Positions 37,880 to 47,915 of a DNA stretch of 64,000 nucleotides are shown piece by piece. Where the stretch lies: contig JAWPHD010001331.1 in NCBI GenBank assembly GCA_037043455.1, positions 248,001 to 312,000 of the forward strand, given 5' to 3'. This DNA comes from Cyrtodaria siliqua. Lineage: Eukaryota; Mollusca; Bivalvia; Adapedonta; Hiatellidae. The notes beneath the pieces are model-generated. The model was not told where the DNA came from and made no database searches. It saw only the letters and a program-made list of their open reading frames with translations. The position numbers and the translations under genes were made by a program. How positions within the stretch are numbered: position 1 is the stretch's first letter; every line of letters begins with the position of its first letter.

Positions 37880-38155
37880 TGATACTGAAATTATTTAGTA
37901 TGGTACTGAAATTATTTAGTATGGTACTGAATAGTGATGTATGATACTGAAATTATTTAGTATGGTACTGAAATTATTTAGTATGGTACTGAATAGTGAT
38001 GTATGATACTGAAATTATTTAGTATGGTACTGAAATTATTTAGTATGGTACTGAATAGTGATGTATGATACTGAAATTATTTAGTATGGTACTGAAATTA
38101 TTTAGTATGGTACTGAATAGTGATGTATGATACTGAAATTATTTAGTATGATACT
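37880..38155. repeat. ~62-bp trimer sub-array in the satellite
   Basis: Four or more very similar copies of a three-monomer unit, marked by TTTAGTATGGTACTGAATAG and TGATGTATGATACTG, show locally homogenised, recent amplification. It is followed by two copies (about 130 bases apart) of a block with TTTTCATGAAAATGAAATAA at the right edge of the array. Confidence 0.75.
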
Positions 38156-38379
38156 GAAATTATTTATTATGATATTTATTTTCATGAAAATGAAATAATC
38201 AATTAATATGATAATGAATAGTTTTGTATGATATGAAATTATTTAGTATGATACTGAATAGTGATGTATGATACTGAAATTATTTAGTATGATACTGAAA
38301 TTATTTATTATGATATTTATTTTCATGAAAATGAAATAATCAATTAATATGATAATGAATAGTTTTGTATGATTCTCAA

Positions 38380-38840
38380 AAAAATTGGTGCGCCCCCTTA
38401 ATTTCAAACCCTATATATCCGAAACCGCGTGGTGTAGTGTGAAAATCCTGCGACAATTACAGCAGCGTTACCTATGACAGCTGTCAATAAAGAGGGCTGC
38501 TGGAAGAAGAAAACAAAGCCACTAGACAGTTGAGTCGGTTATAGTTCACTTATTCAAATTTTAAAAAAATTTATTCTGCGGACGCTATCGTTCCATTTTA
38601 TTATTTCTTATTTCCATAAAATTCGAATTAATTAAATATAACCTATACAGTCATGTGGCACTCAAATCGTCTTTATGACTCAATCCATGCGCGCTCTGTG
38701 ACTATGGCAGGAGGGTAATGTATACGGTCAACTATTCCCTAGGGAAACCCTTTTCACAAGGGTAACAGTTTTGACATGCACATTAATTTCACCGTACTAT
38801 TTTTCGACTCTTATTATGAAGAAAGGAAAGGTTATAAGTC
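38380..38840. other. Right flank of the satellite; no gene seen
   Basis: Ordinary-complexity sequence with no recognised coding content. It separates the satellite from the reversed retroelement copy. Confidence 0.4.
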
Positions 38841-40145
38841 CCACAGGAAGAGTAGCATTCACAGAATACAGTCACACCAACAAGTATTACAATATAAAGG
38901 TGATACAAAAAGTACATCAAAAACACATTTAGTAAAAAAGCACATCATAAACATATAAGGGTTGACAAAAGGGGTACCGCCTTGGAACGGTCAGTGGCAA
39001 AACGGACCACCGGGGAGTTTAAACCGGTTCAAGGGTGCACCAAACCTCACTCTTACCATGTCATCATTCCTAAACACCAAGACAGTGTAAATAAAAATAA
39101 TCCCCGCCGAGTTAACCCCTTACATTTGAGAAAGCGTAGATAGGTGTGATAATAAAAAACACAGAAATGTTCATTTATATGATATATCAAAAAGAAGTTA
39201 AACCTAAGAAGCTTATCATATGTACTCGATGACTTTTATGAAGTCAGAGCATCAAGGGTAAAACCGTTAAGGACGCGACAAAACGGAGTGAAGGACATAC
39301 ATCAAACGGTTCCCGTCTTAAAGGATTTATGAACATGTTGTCATAGAGTCCATCGCCCATTCGGTCGTTGCACAATCAAAGAGCAAAGCATAATTGCCAA
39401 CAGTAGAAGGATCTACAACTAAACATGTAGTGCGCCGCAGAATACTTTGGTCGTAACCTCTGTTCATTTTTTTTTAATAATTTTAATAAATAACTCATGA
39501 AAATTATCACGACCGATAATCTTCCTAAGTTTGTAAATCACATCTCCATAAAAGACGGGTTGTGATAAACCTTGTCGCAGAAGTGTTTTAAGCTTGCTAT
39601 TATATTTGTCGAGGAGTTCAGTGTTACGATAATAAAACTTAGAAAATGCCCTACATAACTTATGGTAACGGTAACCTTATTGGAGGAGTTTTTCAGTAAT
39701 GTTAAGATTACGAAGGCTGAAGTTCTCAACACGGTTACAAGCTCTGGCAAAACGCATTAACTGAGAAATATACACGCCTTAAGAAACGGCATTGGGGATA
39801 TCCCCATCTAAATGTGGATAATTCAAAATATCAAAATAAAAATCATCTCTCTTATCAAAATTTTAGTTATTACTTATCCGTCTTCAATAAGAAAAATGTA
39901 AATCAAGAAACGGAGTGATAGAATCCGAAACGTTAGCTTTATTGTGTTTTAGTTCTGGAGGATAAATGTTAGGAACCATAGAAGAAAAGTAAGGATTATC
40001 CAAATTAAGTATATCATCCAGATTTTGATGTGTTATTAAAAGCGTCGATGATATTAAGCTTGTGTATATGGAGAAATGCCCAACATAACGTCACGTTAGT
40101 AGCAATATAAAAAGAAATCTGGGACAACACTGCGTATCAACGTAC
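38840..40145 (-). mobile_element. Retroelement copy 2, reversed and decayed
   Basis: Reading leftwards from about 40145, the block has degenerate RT coding sequence (about 40145-39380), then the family's 3' tail (about 39110-38840), with GGAACGGTCAGTGGCAAAAC at 38983-39002 as the reverse complement of the tail word near 1285-1304. The end of the tail (CCACAGGAAGAGTAGCATTC at 38838-38857) matches that of the solo tail at 7985. It abuts no recognisable target-site duplication. Confidence 0.8.
39330..40145 (-). pseudogene. Reverse transcriptase pseudogene, copy 2
   Basis: On the minus strand, the sequence reads IIDAFNNTS, then after a frameshift LDDIL, NPYFSSMVPNIYPPEL, FLDLHFSY, FDKRDDFYFDILNYPHLDGD and YISQLMRFARACNRVENF. 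It then continues through GYRYHKL, LLRQGLSQPVFYGDVIYKL and a C-terminal RTTCLVVDP segment near 39420. Stops interrupt the main frame at several points, for example after HFSY and before GVYIS. The order and spacing match copy 1, and the parts ahead of the YLDD region are barely recognisable. It is dead. Confidence 0.75.
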
Positions 40146-40242
40146 ACCGGATATTGCGAGTAACGACTCGACAGAAAATGTCAAAGTAGACGCACCGAGG
40201 GTAAGAAACGTTTTAATCGCTATTGGCCAAGGGCCAGCAGAG

Positions 40243-40495
40243 CTTATGTCATGGCAAGTTGTCCGTCGTCCGTCGTACGTCGTACGTCGTCTGTCGTCCG
40301 TCCGTTAAATTTTACCTCGTTAAGACGATAGGGCCTTCATTTTCATTTGATCTTTACCAAACTTTAACATATTGTTAATATCAATGAAAGCTCGGACAAG
40401 ATCGAAAACCAGCCAGATCGGACCAGTAACAGCGGAGTTAACGCCCTTGATTTAGTTAAACATGCTATATTTTGCCTCGTTAAAGCAGAAATTGG
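40243..40495 (+). repeat. Dispersed repeat, left copy (GTCCGTC microsatellite plus TTTACCAAACTTT unit)
   Basis: A GTCCGTCGTCCGTCGTACGT run at 40260-40308 leads into a unit with GATCTTTACCAAACTTTAAC at 40350-40369 and AACCAGCCAGATCGGACCAG. The unit recurs in direct orientation at 42905-43070, about 2.58 kb to the right, with roughly four in five bases the same. Confidence 0.75.
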
Positions 40496-40680
40496 TCCTA
40501 AATCAACAAATCCGCTTTTGATATGTTTTTAAGTATTAAATATCATTATAAATACGATTATTACTATGCCATTGATGTATGTTCAGTAAAAATATGTTTT
40601 TAAAGATAAAAATCGAACAGGCGAACAGGCATTGCTAAAATATCGAAAAAAATCTAAGGGGAAAAACTCTTGCGCGAATT

Positions 40681-40697
40681 ACCGGAAGTGACGTCAT
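40681..40697 (+). promoter_or_regulatory. ETS-CRE composite promoter element with inverted CCAAT
   Basis: ACCGGAAGTGACGTCA followed by TTGG. This joins an ETS site (CCGGAAGT), a full CRE (TGACGTCA) and an inverted CCAAT (ATTGG), about 65 bases before the ATG at 40761. The ETS/CRE composite is a known core-promoter arrangement of broadly expressed animal genes. The match is read directly; activity is inferred. Confidence 0.7.
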
Positions 40698-40760
40698 TGG
40701 GAACAAACTATTTTTTGTTTACATTGGGACTGAACGCAAAACAGTATACCTTGTGTGAAA

Positions 40761-40928
40761 ATGCGAGAATTAAGCGATCATGATACCGAGTCAGAGGAAA
40801 TGCCCGTGATAAGACGGTTACACGATGTGCAACCTTACGATTTTGAGCCAGAATACGTGTCTGAGGACGAAAATACATCGGATTCATCAACTGATGATGA
40901 AGTCGAACGCGGTGCAAATGGAGAGCTT
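40761..40928 (+). CDS. First exon of a P2X7-intracellular-domain-like protein
   Basis: The ATG at 40761 opens MRELSDHDTESEEM, then IRRLHDVQPYDFEPEY (about residues 17-32) and a strongly acidic serine-rich stretch, SEDENTSDSSTDDEVERG. The QPY-x-FEP pattern followed by acidic residues is, as I recall, the start of many fish and mollusc proteins annotated P2X purinoceptor 7-like, which resemble the receptor's cytoplasmic C-terminal domain and have no channel part. A donor-like GTAAAG at 40929 would end the exon; without it the frame runs to 40988 with unremarkable residues. The Cys-rich second part of this family was not found downstream. The promoter element at 40681 supports a real start. Moderately sure of the family, less of the exon end. 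Confidence 0.6.
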
Positions 40929-40988
40929 GTAAAGACTATCGTGTCATTCGTTACGTTCAGAGGTTCATTACACTATTCACTAATCTAA

Positions 40989-42300
40989 CAAAATAGTGTC
41001 TTTAAAAACTGACAGCAACAACAAACAAAAAACAATGTAAACATTGTTTTCATCGAAATCTAACAGTAAGTCACCCGCAACACTGCAATATCTTGGTACA
41101 TACACAATAACCGCGAAATGTAGTATATTCCGAATGAATGGACCTGGTCTAAATACGAGCGTCAGATTTTTTTTGCCGATAAGTAGACATGGAACAAATA
41201 TATTTATTAGATATTATCCATAATTGTTAAAAAATTAATGAAAACAATAATAAATGAAACAGCATATAATTTCTATAGTATTATATATTTGCCATAAGTC
41301 GCCATTAACACCAAACACTCTAGGAGCGGTGTTTGTAATATGACACGCTCTGTAGTCTCCACTGCCCCCAAATATCAATACAGACTAATCAAATACTGCG
41401 GTGCACTATTGAAGTACAGCCTAATTAGGGTACATACGTCGGTATATCACAAAAGCACGCACCATTTAGGGAAACCTAGTTTTATGATATATTTCCTGTT
41501 TATTGCACTTACTTGAGCGGTGTAATACCGCCGAGGGCAGACGCGTATTGCACAAGACGGATATATCACATGATATGCGAGCTCTAATTGTCGCGCACAA
41601 AGACAGAAAAATACTATGATTTAAATAATATAGCCAAATGTATTATGAGCACGATATAGACAGTTAGTAAGTATACTTACTCATATATACTTACTCCTGA
41701 TATACAGATCGAAAACAGACCAAACATATGCAATTACCATAATATAAAGTATATTATTCTATTATACTTGTTTTACTTATTGCACGAGCTAAGAGGCGTT
41801 ATTGTTGTTGTTTTGCAATAAAACATTACTGAATTAATATAAAAGCTAGTAATATTATTAATTTTCTGCCTTGTAATAGATATCCATGAAATATTTTGTA
41901 TTTTTTTTCAAATCCATAGACCTATATATGTTGATAATATATATTTATAACACTATTGGCAGAAGGGGTTTATAATTTAAAATTATTAAAATTAAAATTT
42001 GGGAACAAAGACACAGTGTTTATTTCACCGGATTCATTTAAATTTATATGCTGAACGTTCTTAGCAATATTTTAAAAAATGACGGCTACATATTATTAGC
42101 GCCGTCAACTCTTCATTGATTCACGTAAAGACGCATGCTTCTAATTCAACAGCTAAACATTCACGTGTATATAAAGATCTAAGACTATACACCTTTCTTC
42201 AAATTATCATACGTATACCCGATGAGGTGCTAAGATAATTGAACATAAATTTCAATCTTACTTCATGTATGAATTTCCTCCTCAACGCCGGTCGAATAGG
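40989..42300. other. Between the two convergent genes; no exon identified
   Basis: AT-rich sequence that could hold introns or 3' ends of both neighbours. A hairpin GCGGTGTAATACCGC at 41518-41532 lies inside a loosely fold-back region (41440-41575), with TATATCAC near its left side and ATATATCACATGATA near its right side. Repeated TACTTACTC words occur at 41672-41698. Confidence 0.35.
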
Positions 42301-42310
42301 CGAATACAAC

Positions 42311-42658
42311 TTAATTGCTTGGAGACGGCGGGGTAATGCACTTCTCATTTTTATAGTCAAATATCGTTGGTACCGCTGTTGATTTTAATATGCATGGCCT
42401 TTTGTTCTCCAAATTCAAAGATAATGAAACCAAAGGATGGACTTCCCACGATGTCAACTCAAAATGTTTGCTACAAACTCGCGCGTCTTTCGTAGGTTCC
42501 CACTTTCTCGACGAGTGGGGCGATTTTCTTCGGTAACGGTGTAACCACACTTCAGATCTTAATATATCATTATCTCGATTAGGGAAACGAAAGAAACTTA
42601 GGTTATTATCTTGTCCTTCTTTATGCAAACGTTTTCACCCAGCAACAGCACACGCCAT
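42311..42658 (-). pseudogene. THAP-type zinc-finger protein with a stop at a zinc ligand
   Basis: On the minus strand, the ATG at 42656-42658 opens MACAVAG, then TGA, then KRLHKEGQDNNLSFFRFP. The reading continues open through RKWEPTKDARVCSKHFE and KSTAVPTIFDY to a stop at 42311. Seen THAP hallmarks are the first Cys in MAC, the FFRFP proline, a Trp in SEVW, the C-x2-H of VCSKH and the AVPTIF box. In C2CH THAP fingers the second Cys stands where the TGA is (CAVAG-stop; TGC or TGT would be expected), so one base ablates both the zinc site and the frame. THAP domains bind DNA and occur in host regulators and in transposases (P, Kolobok). A later ATG would give a finger-less product. It could also be a sequencing error in an intact gene. 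Confidence 0.8.
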
Positions 42659-42722
42659 TTTTAACAAGTACCATAATATGTAATCCTACATAGACAATAC
42701 TATACAACTCAATGCGACACGA

Positions 42723-42747
42723 CCAATGACGTCACAGGATCACGTGA
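42723..42747 (-). promoter_or_regulatory. CCAAT, CRE and E-box cluster upstream of the THAP gene
   Basis: On the plus strand CCAAT (42723-42727) overlaps TGACGTCA (42727-42734), with TCACGTGA (42740-42747) next. Read in the gene's direction this gives CACGTG, then GTGACGTCATTGG about 65-80 bases before the ATG. The same 13-base word GTGACGTCATTGG stands before the P2X7-like exon. Confidence 0.65.
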
Positions 42748-42901
42748 CACTTACCAGGGCGAAACTCGAAGCGTGTGCGCTATGAGATAAAATTGGCTAC
42801 TGTGAGAAAACGGGACAACCAATAAGTGTAAGATTTGAACAGATTGTATATTATATATATATATTTCCGAATATATACTCAAAAGACACGCCATATTTCA
42901 C

Positions 42902-43965
42902 CTTTAAGACAATAGGGCCGTTATTTTTCATCAGATCTTTACCAAACTTTATCAGATTGTTAATATCAATTAAAGCTCCGATAATTATGAAAAACAGCCA
43001 GATTGGACCATTTACACAGGAGTTATGGCCCTTGCTTTTCTGAAAAATGCTATATTTTGACCCCAGTAGGACGAACGGATTTCAATGAAACTTTTTAGGG
43101 ATGATCAGTACCAAGCCTAGTTGTACATACCGTCACCGAGTTCCTATTGAATGATTTTGGCGGAGTTATGTCCCTTCAAAGGTGTTAATACAAACTTTGT
43201 CTAGACAAGTTCTCCTGAACTCCTAGTCAGATTTAAACGAAACTTTTTAGGGGTGATCAGTTTCAGGTCTAGTTGTAGAAATCATCGCCGTGTTCCGGTT
43301 GAATGATTTTTGGCAGAGTTATGGCCCTTTAAAGGTTTTAATACACAAACTTTGTCTGGACTAGTTCTCCGGAACCCCTCGCCAGATTTCAACGAAACTT
43401 TACAGGGATGATCAGCACCAAGCCCAATAGTGCATATCATCGTCGCGTTCCAGTTTACTGATTTTTGGAAGAGTTATGATCCTTTAAATCTTTTTGATGC
43501 ACAAACATTTGCCAGATTAATTCTCCTGAACCCCTGGCTGTATTTCAGCTGAACTTGACATGGATGATCAGTGTCAAGCCTAGTTGTACATATCATCGTC
43601 ATATTCCGGTTGAATGATTTTTGGCAGAGTTATGGCCCTTTAAATGTTTTCCCTTCTGAACTCCTGGCCGGATTTCAGCGAATCTTGGTGCGGATGATCA
43701 GTACCAAGCCTAGTTGCACCTATCATTGCCATGTTCTGGTTGAATGAATTTTGGCAGAGTTATGACACCTTAAAGGCTTTAATACACTTGTCTAACTTTG
43801 TACAGACTAGTTCTCCTGACCGTCTGGCTTGATTTCAGCAAAACTTGGCAGGGATGATCAGTACCAAGCCTAGTTGCGTATGTTATCGCCATGTTCCAGT
43901 TGAATGCTATTATACATAAACGTTATGTTTAGTCAGTAGAGCGTCCACAGGCCATCTTGGGCCTC
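42902..43965 (+). repeat. Dispersed repeat, right copy, with six ~155-bp tandem units
   Basis: The left part repeats 40322-40490. Then six units begin near 43081, 43231, 43387, 43543, 43672 and 43832, each with a variant of GAAACTTTTTAGGGATGATC, then CCAAGCCTAGTTGTAC and GGCAGAGTTATGGCCCTTTA. It ends with GGCCATCTTGGGCCTCTTGT at 43951-43970, a typical end of this mollusc dispersed repeat. The TTTAGTCAGTAGAGCG before it completes the element. Confidence 0.8.
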
Positions 43966-43989
43966 TTGTTGTTCATGAACACGGGTTTA

Positions 43990-46340
43990 ATTTTTATCAT
44001 TGTTCTATGAGTTATAACAACCAAACACTATCATATATCTTTACTAATACACCGAATAAGTTTTACAATTTTATAAAGGTGTAAAAAACGATAACCACCA
44101 ACAACAGTTAGCATCCTCTGCTTTTGAGTTAATGTTCCTCCCTTTTTATTAAACCTTAATGTCAGTATTTAACCTTTAATGAACATACTTTGTAACGCTG
44201 CATGATGTTTTCTGATGCCTTTGTGCGAACCTATCGTACTTTTTCTTTTATCGATGTAAATATGCCATCCTTGGGTGTACCGCATCTTACAGGAGTGGTA
44301 TTGGGGACTGGACTGCAACTTGTTTCGGACAGTACTACGACTTGGGAAGTCATTTTCGTTCTATTTGTCATAAAACGGTTACTTTACTGAGTCGGGAAAT
44401 AATGACGGCCAGTAACTTATTATAATTACAATCAAAGATAATTATTTGATTTTTCGTGTATATTATAAAATGTGTTGTTGTTTATTTATGTTTTGTTTTT
44501 CATAATTTGTAATAATTATAATACTATTAATACTGCGTTTAATTTTGCTGTTTCACTGAGTTTTTATTCCAAATTTCTGAAACCCAAATCCAGCCGCCTT
44601 CTACCAGGCTTATTTTATTATCCCATCCATAGGCAATTCCAGGATGTTACCACAAGAGGGGTGGGGTGCTGGGGTGGAGGCATAAATTGTCTTTAGCTTA
44701 GCGATTTTTGAGTGTGTCCAGTGGTACCCGGAGGAGTCCAGTTGGATTCCATGAGGGTCCAACCATTAAATTGTATATACTTTGTAATACTATATACCTT
44801 TGAAATCCCAACGGATCCGCCCGCCACCCTAGCCCTTTGTGTGAGAAGTTATGCTGGTCTCCCATTCAGACCCGTTGTTTTTCATTTTTCTTCCAGTCTA
44901 ATGACTTCGTTTGCGATAAAAATTATATATAAATCGCTATCAAATGATTAAAATTATTTATCTATTTCATTTATAAAGTATGTCATGTTGGACCACCCTT
45001 TTATTGAAAAAAGGACAACTCAGATATTTAAAAAATCTGAATAAAAAAAACCTTCAAAAACAGGTGTTGGAGGAGTTGGACACCATGGCGTAACATCCTG
45101 AATCCGCGTATGCTGAAAACGTACCATGTTCTTAATATATGGCAATCCCCGCTGAAAACGTACCATGTTCTTAATATATGGCAATCCCCAACCTACAATT
45201 AAAATTCTATTTTGCCTCCTCCGTGTTTGTAAGAAGCAGTTCAACCAAAATATCAATGTAAGTACTGAATATGCGGCCCGTATTCTGATACAATTTATTC
45301 AGTATACAAATCTATTTGAATTTGACTTCCGAACGATAATACACATAATGCAGTATTTTGCAAGTCTCAGTTCTGTGCTTAAAGCTACACAATACCGATA
45401 AAATAATACAATTTCAAGTTGTTTTAAACATAAGAACGCCTATAGATGAAGTTCTTTGCTGGTTTGTTGTCTACATTGTTTAGGCTGGTATATTGTCATA
45501 GCGTATATCGAGGCATTTGCATAATAGGCGTGATAAACGCTTCGGTAACTTTGAAATTGTACCACCCAGCGATTACGGGTATATAAGCCTAAACGTTTAT
45601 ATAGCAATTTGCTCAGATATACGATAACTACAGATTATTCAACTCGATGAGGATATTTAGTGGCGTGCAATGTAACTATATACATGTTTGTATTGTTGAA
45701 CGAAAGGGAACAAGTAAAATGCGTAAGGCATAACGTAAATACCTACCTATGTAGAGAATGATAAACACTTACCGCGTATTCCACATATGTTCCATATCTT
45801 GTATATACTTATTTCCTAAAATATCCTTCAAATAATCCCAAATCACACACGTATTATACATGTATACATATACAGAGAGCGTGTATCAGTAGCCAATAGT
45901 ATGACACGTGAAATACATGCTCCAGTGTTGACTCGGGACAGGGAGAAATTATTGTTTACAATGAGACACTTGAAGGATATTGTTCTATTGTTATATATAT
46001 GGAATTTTCTTTTGTTGGAAAAAGACCAGCAATATTATTTCTCGCAAATCGTAGTTTTCAGGATGTGAGGAAGGGGTATACACATGAATGTCGCCCGTCC
46101 GTCTATCCTTCAGTTGCACTTTTCAATTCCGGAGCTTCTTGGGAAAATAATAAGAGTCACAATTCGTAAAAAAGGGATCGCTCTTGCGTGCGAGCTTTTG
46201 TGGGTGCGTGCCTAAACCGTGCTTGTGTGCGTGCTATTATGCATATGTTTGTTAATATTTAAATCTGACGAATTTGAAAGGCATTTGAATACTACTTCTT
46301 CATAAAAAAGAAAATTCATAAAAAAAAAATGTTTTTAAAA
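43990..46340. other. No gene supported; short duplications only
   Basis: A perfect 39-base tandem duplication (GCTGAAAACGTACCATGTTC and following) lies at 45112-45150 and 45151-45189. A scrap with AATTATTGTTTACAATG at 45947-45963 resembles the arm of the hairpin element at 37083-37100. Frames of 60-80 codons show no recognised motif. Confidence 0.4.
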
Positions 46341-46347
46341 GTGCTAA

Positions 46348-46423
46348 GGCCTGGGCTAGAACCCCGTCCGCTACGGCGAAAGCATACTAAGACAGCGCGT
46401 TAACCTATTGCGCTACGGAGGCC
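46348..46423 (-). tRNA. tRNA-like sequence, probably a tRNA pseudogene or SINE head
   Basis: On the minus strand it starts GGCCTCC and ends CCCAGGCC, giving a 5-base acceptor pairing. It has an A-box-like TAGCGCAATAGG, a D stem AGCG/CGCT and a B-box-like GGTTCTAGCCC. The anticodon arm does not pair well, so no amino acid is assigned. It has no recognisable SINE body next to it. Confidence 0.5.
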
Positions 46424-46504
46424 GATTAACGATTTCGTATTAATTAAGTTACTTTACATAAATATGCTCAATCGCGAAGACTGCTAATATCACGGTGAAT
46501 AGAC

Positions 46505-46590
46505 GAAACGGACCCTGGTTGCTCAAAACTGCGTTACCTTGATTCTGGTTGCACTTGTAACGGACCCTGGTTGGTAAATGGACACTGGTG
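46505..46590 (+). repeat. ACGGACCCTGGTTG repeat cluster
   Basis: CGGACCCTGGTTG and close variants occur at about 46508, 46540 (GATTCTGGTTG), 46560 and 46577. Single copies follow at 46900 and 46963. The block 46508-46590 recurs in reverse complement at 48683-48750, 2.2 kb away. Confidence 0.65.
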
Positions 46591-47044
46591 TCAAAAAGTT
46601 CGAACATAAAGATACAGTATCGTATGTATAAGAAAAAAACATTATACGACGGAACTTTTGAATATCATATCCTTCGAAATGCATTTTCTTATGTACAACA
46701 AATGTAGAATAATTCCTAACAAGCTTACTCTTAACCGGTCGATACAAAGTTGATGACTTTAAAACGCCAAACTTCAATATGTTCTCTCTGACTGATTTAA
46801 TGTGATCCCAAACTGGTTTGCAACTGCTGTTGTTCAATAAAGATAACTGTTTAGTCTAAAAATTTGCAAATATTTACATCATGTCTAAATTTCAGAGCAC
46901 CGGACCCTGGTTGCTTTGTAAAAAATGCTTGAGATTCTGGCAACAATCTGTATCTTTGGCACCGGATCCTGGTTGATAAGATTGTTTTCTATATACCTTC
47001 AGATTAAAGAGAAAACGACGATCGGGACTATGGCTCCACCAAAA

Positions 47045-47268
47045 CAAACAATAAAAAAACACATCTATAGGTTGCATGGGGTTTTAAGTCATCTTCGGCA
47101 CATTTTAGGTTATATATGATGGTCGATTTTTTCGTGGGGGAGGTAAGGCTGACCAGTAGGACAAGTACTGCATGCCTCATGAAATCTGGGTACGAGCTGG
47201 ATTCGTACCCACGATCGTAGGGGTGAACTTGAAACAGTGCCTCACCACTCTGGACCACCGGTACTAAA
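47045..47268 (-). mobile_element. tRNA-derived SINE, reverse strand
   Basis: On the minus strand, the head carries an A-box-like TGGTCCAGAGTGG and a B-box GGTACGAATCC. It is followed by the same body as 8332-8365: CCTCCCCCACGAAAAAATCG then ACCATCATATATAACC. The head differs from the SINE at 8170 while the body is shared, which marks a SINE superfamily with a conserved core. Confidence 0.75.
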
Positions 47269-47609
47269 ATCATTCATGTGACAGCATGATGGAAAATAAA
47301 AAAAGAACAGCCCAGTATTGAATGTAGAGGGTGTGATCTTGTTATAGTGATAGAATCTGGTGGTGAGTTTGGCTAAATGCATCTATGTCGTACAAGGTAG
47401 AATACTAAACAAATGTACTCCGGACCTACTTTCGTGTATATACGTTTGCGCCTTGAGATAATTCTCTCTTCACGACCTGTCTTCCGTCGACAGTACCCTA
47501 AAATAAACTATGTGGGCCCGCAATAGACATTAACCAAACTAACTTTCCCCGCAGCGCGCTGCATGACGGTTTTTTGTCGCCGTTTTACACGACAATAACC
47601 TAAAACAGT

Positions 47610-47915
47610 TTTTATATTTGTAACCGGAGGCCCCGGGTTCAATCCTCCGTGGTGCCACTGAGTTTCGTCGGTGTGTTCTTGGGCAAGACACTTTCCCTTA
47701 GCCTCGTCTGTCGGATGGGGACGTAAACCGGGCGGTCTCGTGTATCGGTCTGTCCTCCGAGCACGTTAAAGAACCATAGGAATCTATTCGATAATAAGAG
47801 TAGGGCACGGTTCCCGGATTCCTATGTATCCTTCCTCTCTCTCTGGGGCGGCTCTAAATAACCTATACTGTGTTGATGATCCGTTAAACAACATTCAATA
47901 TTTAAAAAAAAAAGT
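47610..47915 (+). mobile_element. SINE with conserved core (GAGCACGTTAAAGAACCATA type)
   Basis: A B-box GGTTCAATCC at 47637-47646 precedes a body with GTCGGTGTGTTCTTGGGCAA, CTGTCGGATGGGGACG, GAGCACGTTAAAGAACCATA and TCTCTGGGGCGGCTCTAAAT. It ends in an A-rich tail at about 47903-47912. The same body is found at 59150-59330. I recognise the wording as a widespread bivalve SINE, probably of the conserved-core (MetaSINE-like) superfamily; that name is from memory. Confidence 0.8.

Larger units (their letters stand above)
31620..38000. repeat. ~3.06-kb tandem duplication inside the satellite, including a MITE
   Basis: Copy 1 runs from about 31620 to 34600 and copy 2 from about 34685 to 38000. The MITE insertions are 3065 bases apart and lie at the same satellite position. 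Irregular landmarks such as ATGAGTTTACTG and AGTACGATACCGGCTAGC to its right are present in both. Copy 2 carries an extra 380-bp insertion at 36985-37364, and its right end shows a small rearrangement. Identity is high but not complete. Confidence 0.85.
20229..38375. repeat. Satellite block 2: ~18 kb of AGTATGATACTGA monomers with higher-order structure
   Basis: The array is built from monomers of 20 or 21 bases that fall into recurring variants, for example GTATGATACTGAAATTATTTA minus its last base, GTATGATACTGAATAGTTTT, GTATGATTCTGACTAGTTTA, a CTACAATACTGAAATT type, GTATGATATTGAATAGTGAT and a GTAAGACACTGAAATT type. Variants recur in fixed order, giving nested higher-order repeats: about 102 bases (five monomers) around 22.6-22.9 kb, about 961 bases at 20.7-22.6 kb, and a ~3.06-kb duplication on the right. 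There is essentially no coding potential. The array is interrupted only by two TTAA-flanked MITEs and one fold-back insertion. Confidence 0.95.

Noticed and set aside
13015..38375. CRISPR-like array of short repeats
   Set aside because: Monomers are contiguous variants without unique spacers, and the window is animal DNA.
41440..41575. Fold-back element around GCGGTGTAATACCGC
   Set aside because: Only the central hairpin pairs well; the outer arms are too weak to call an element.
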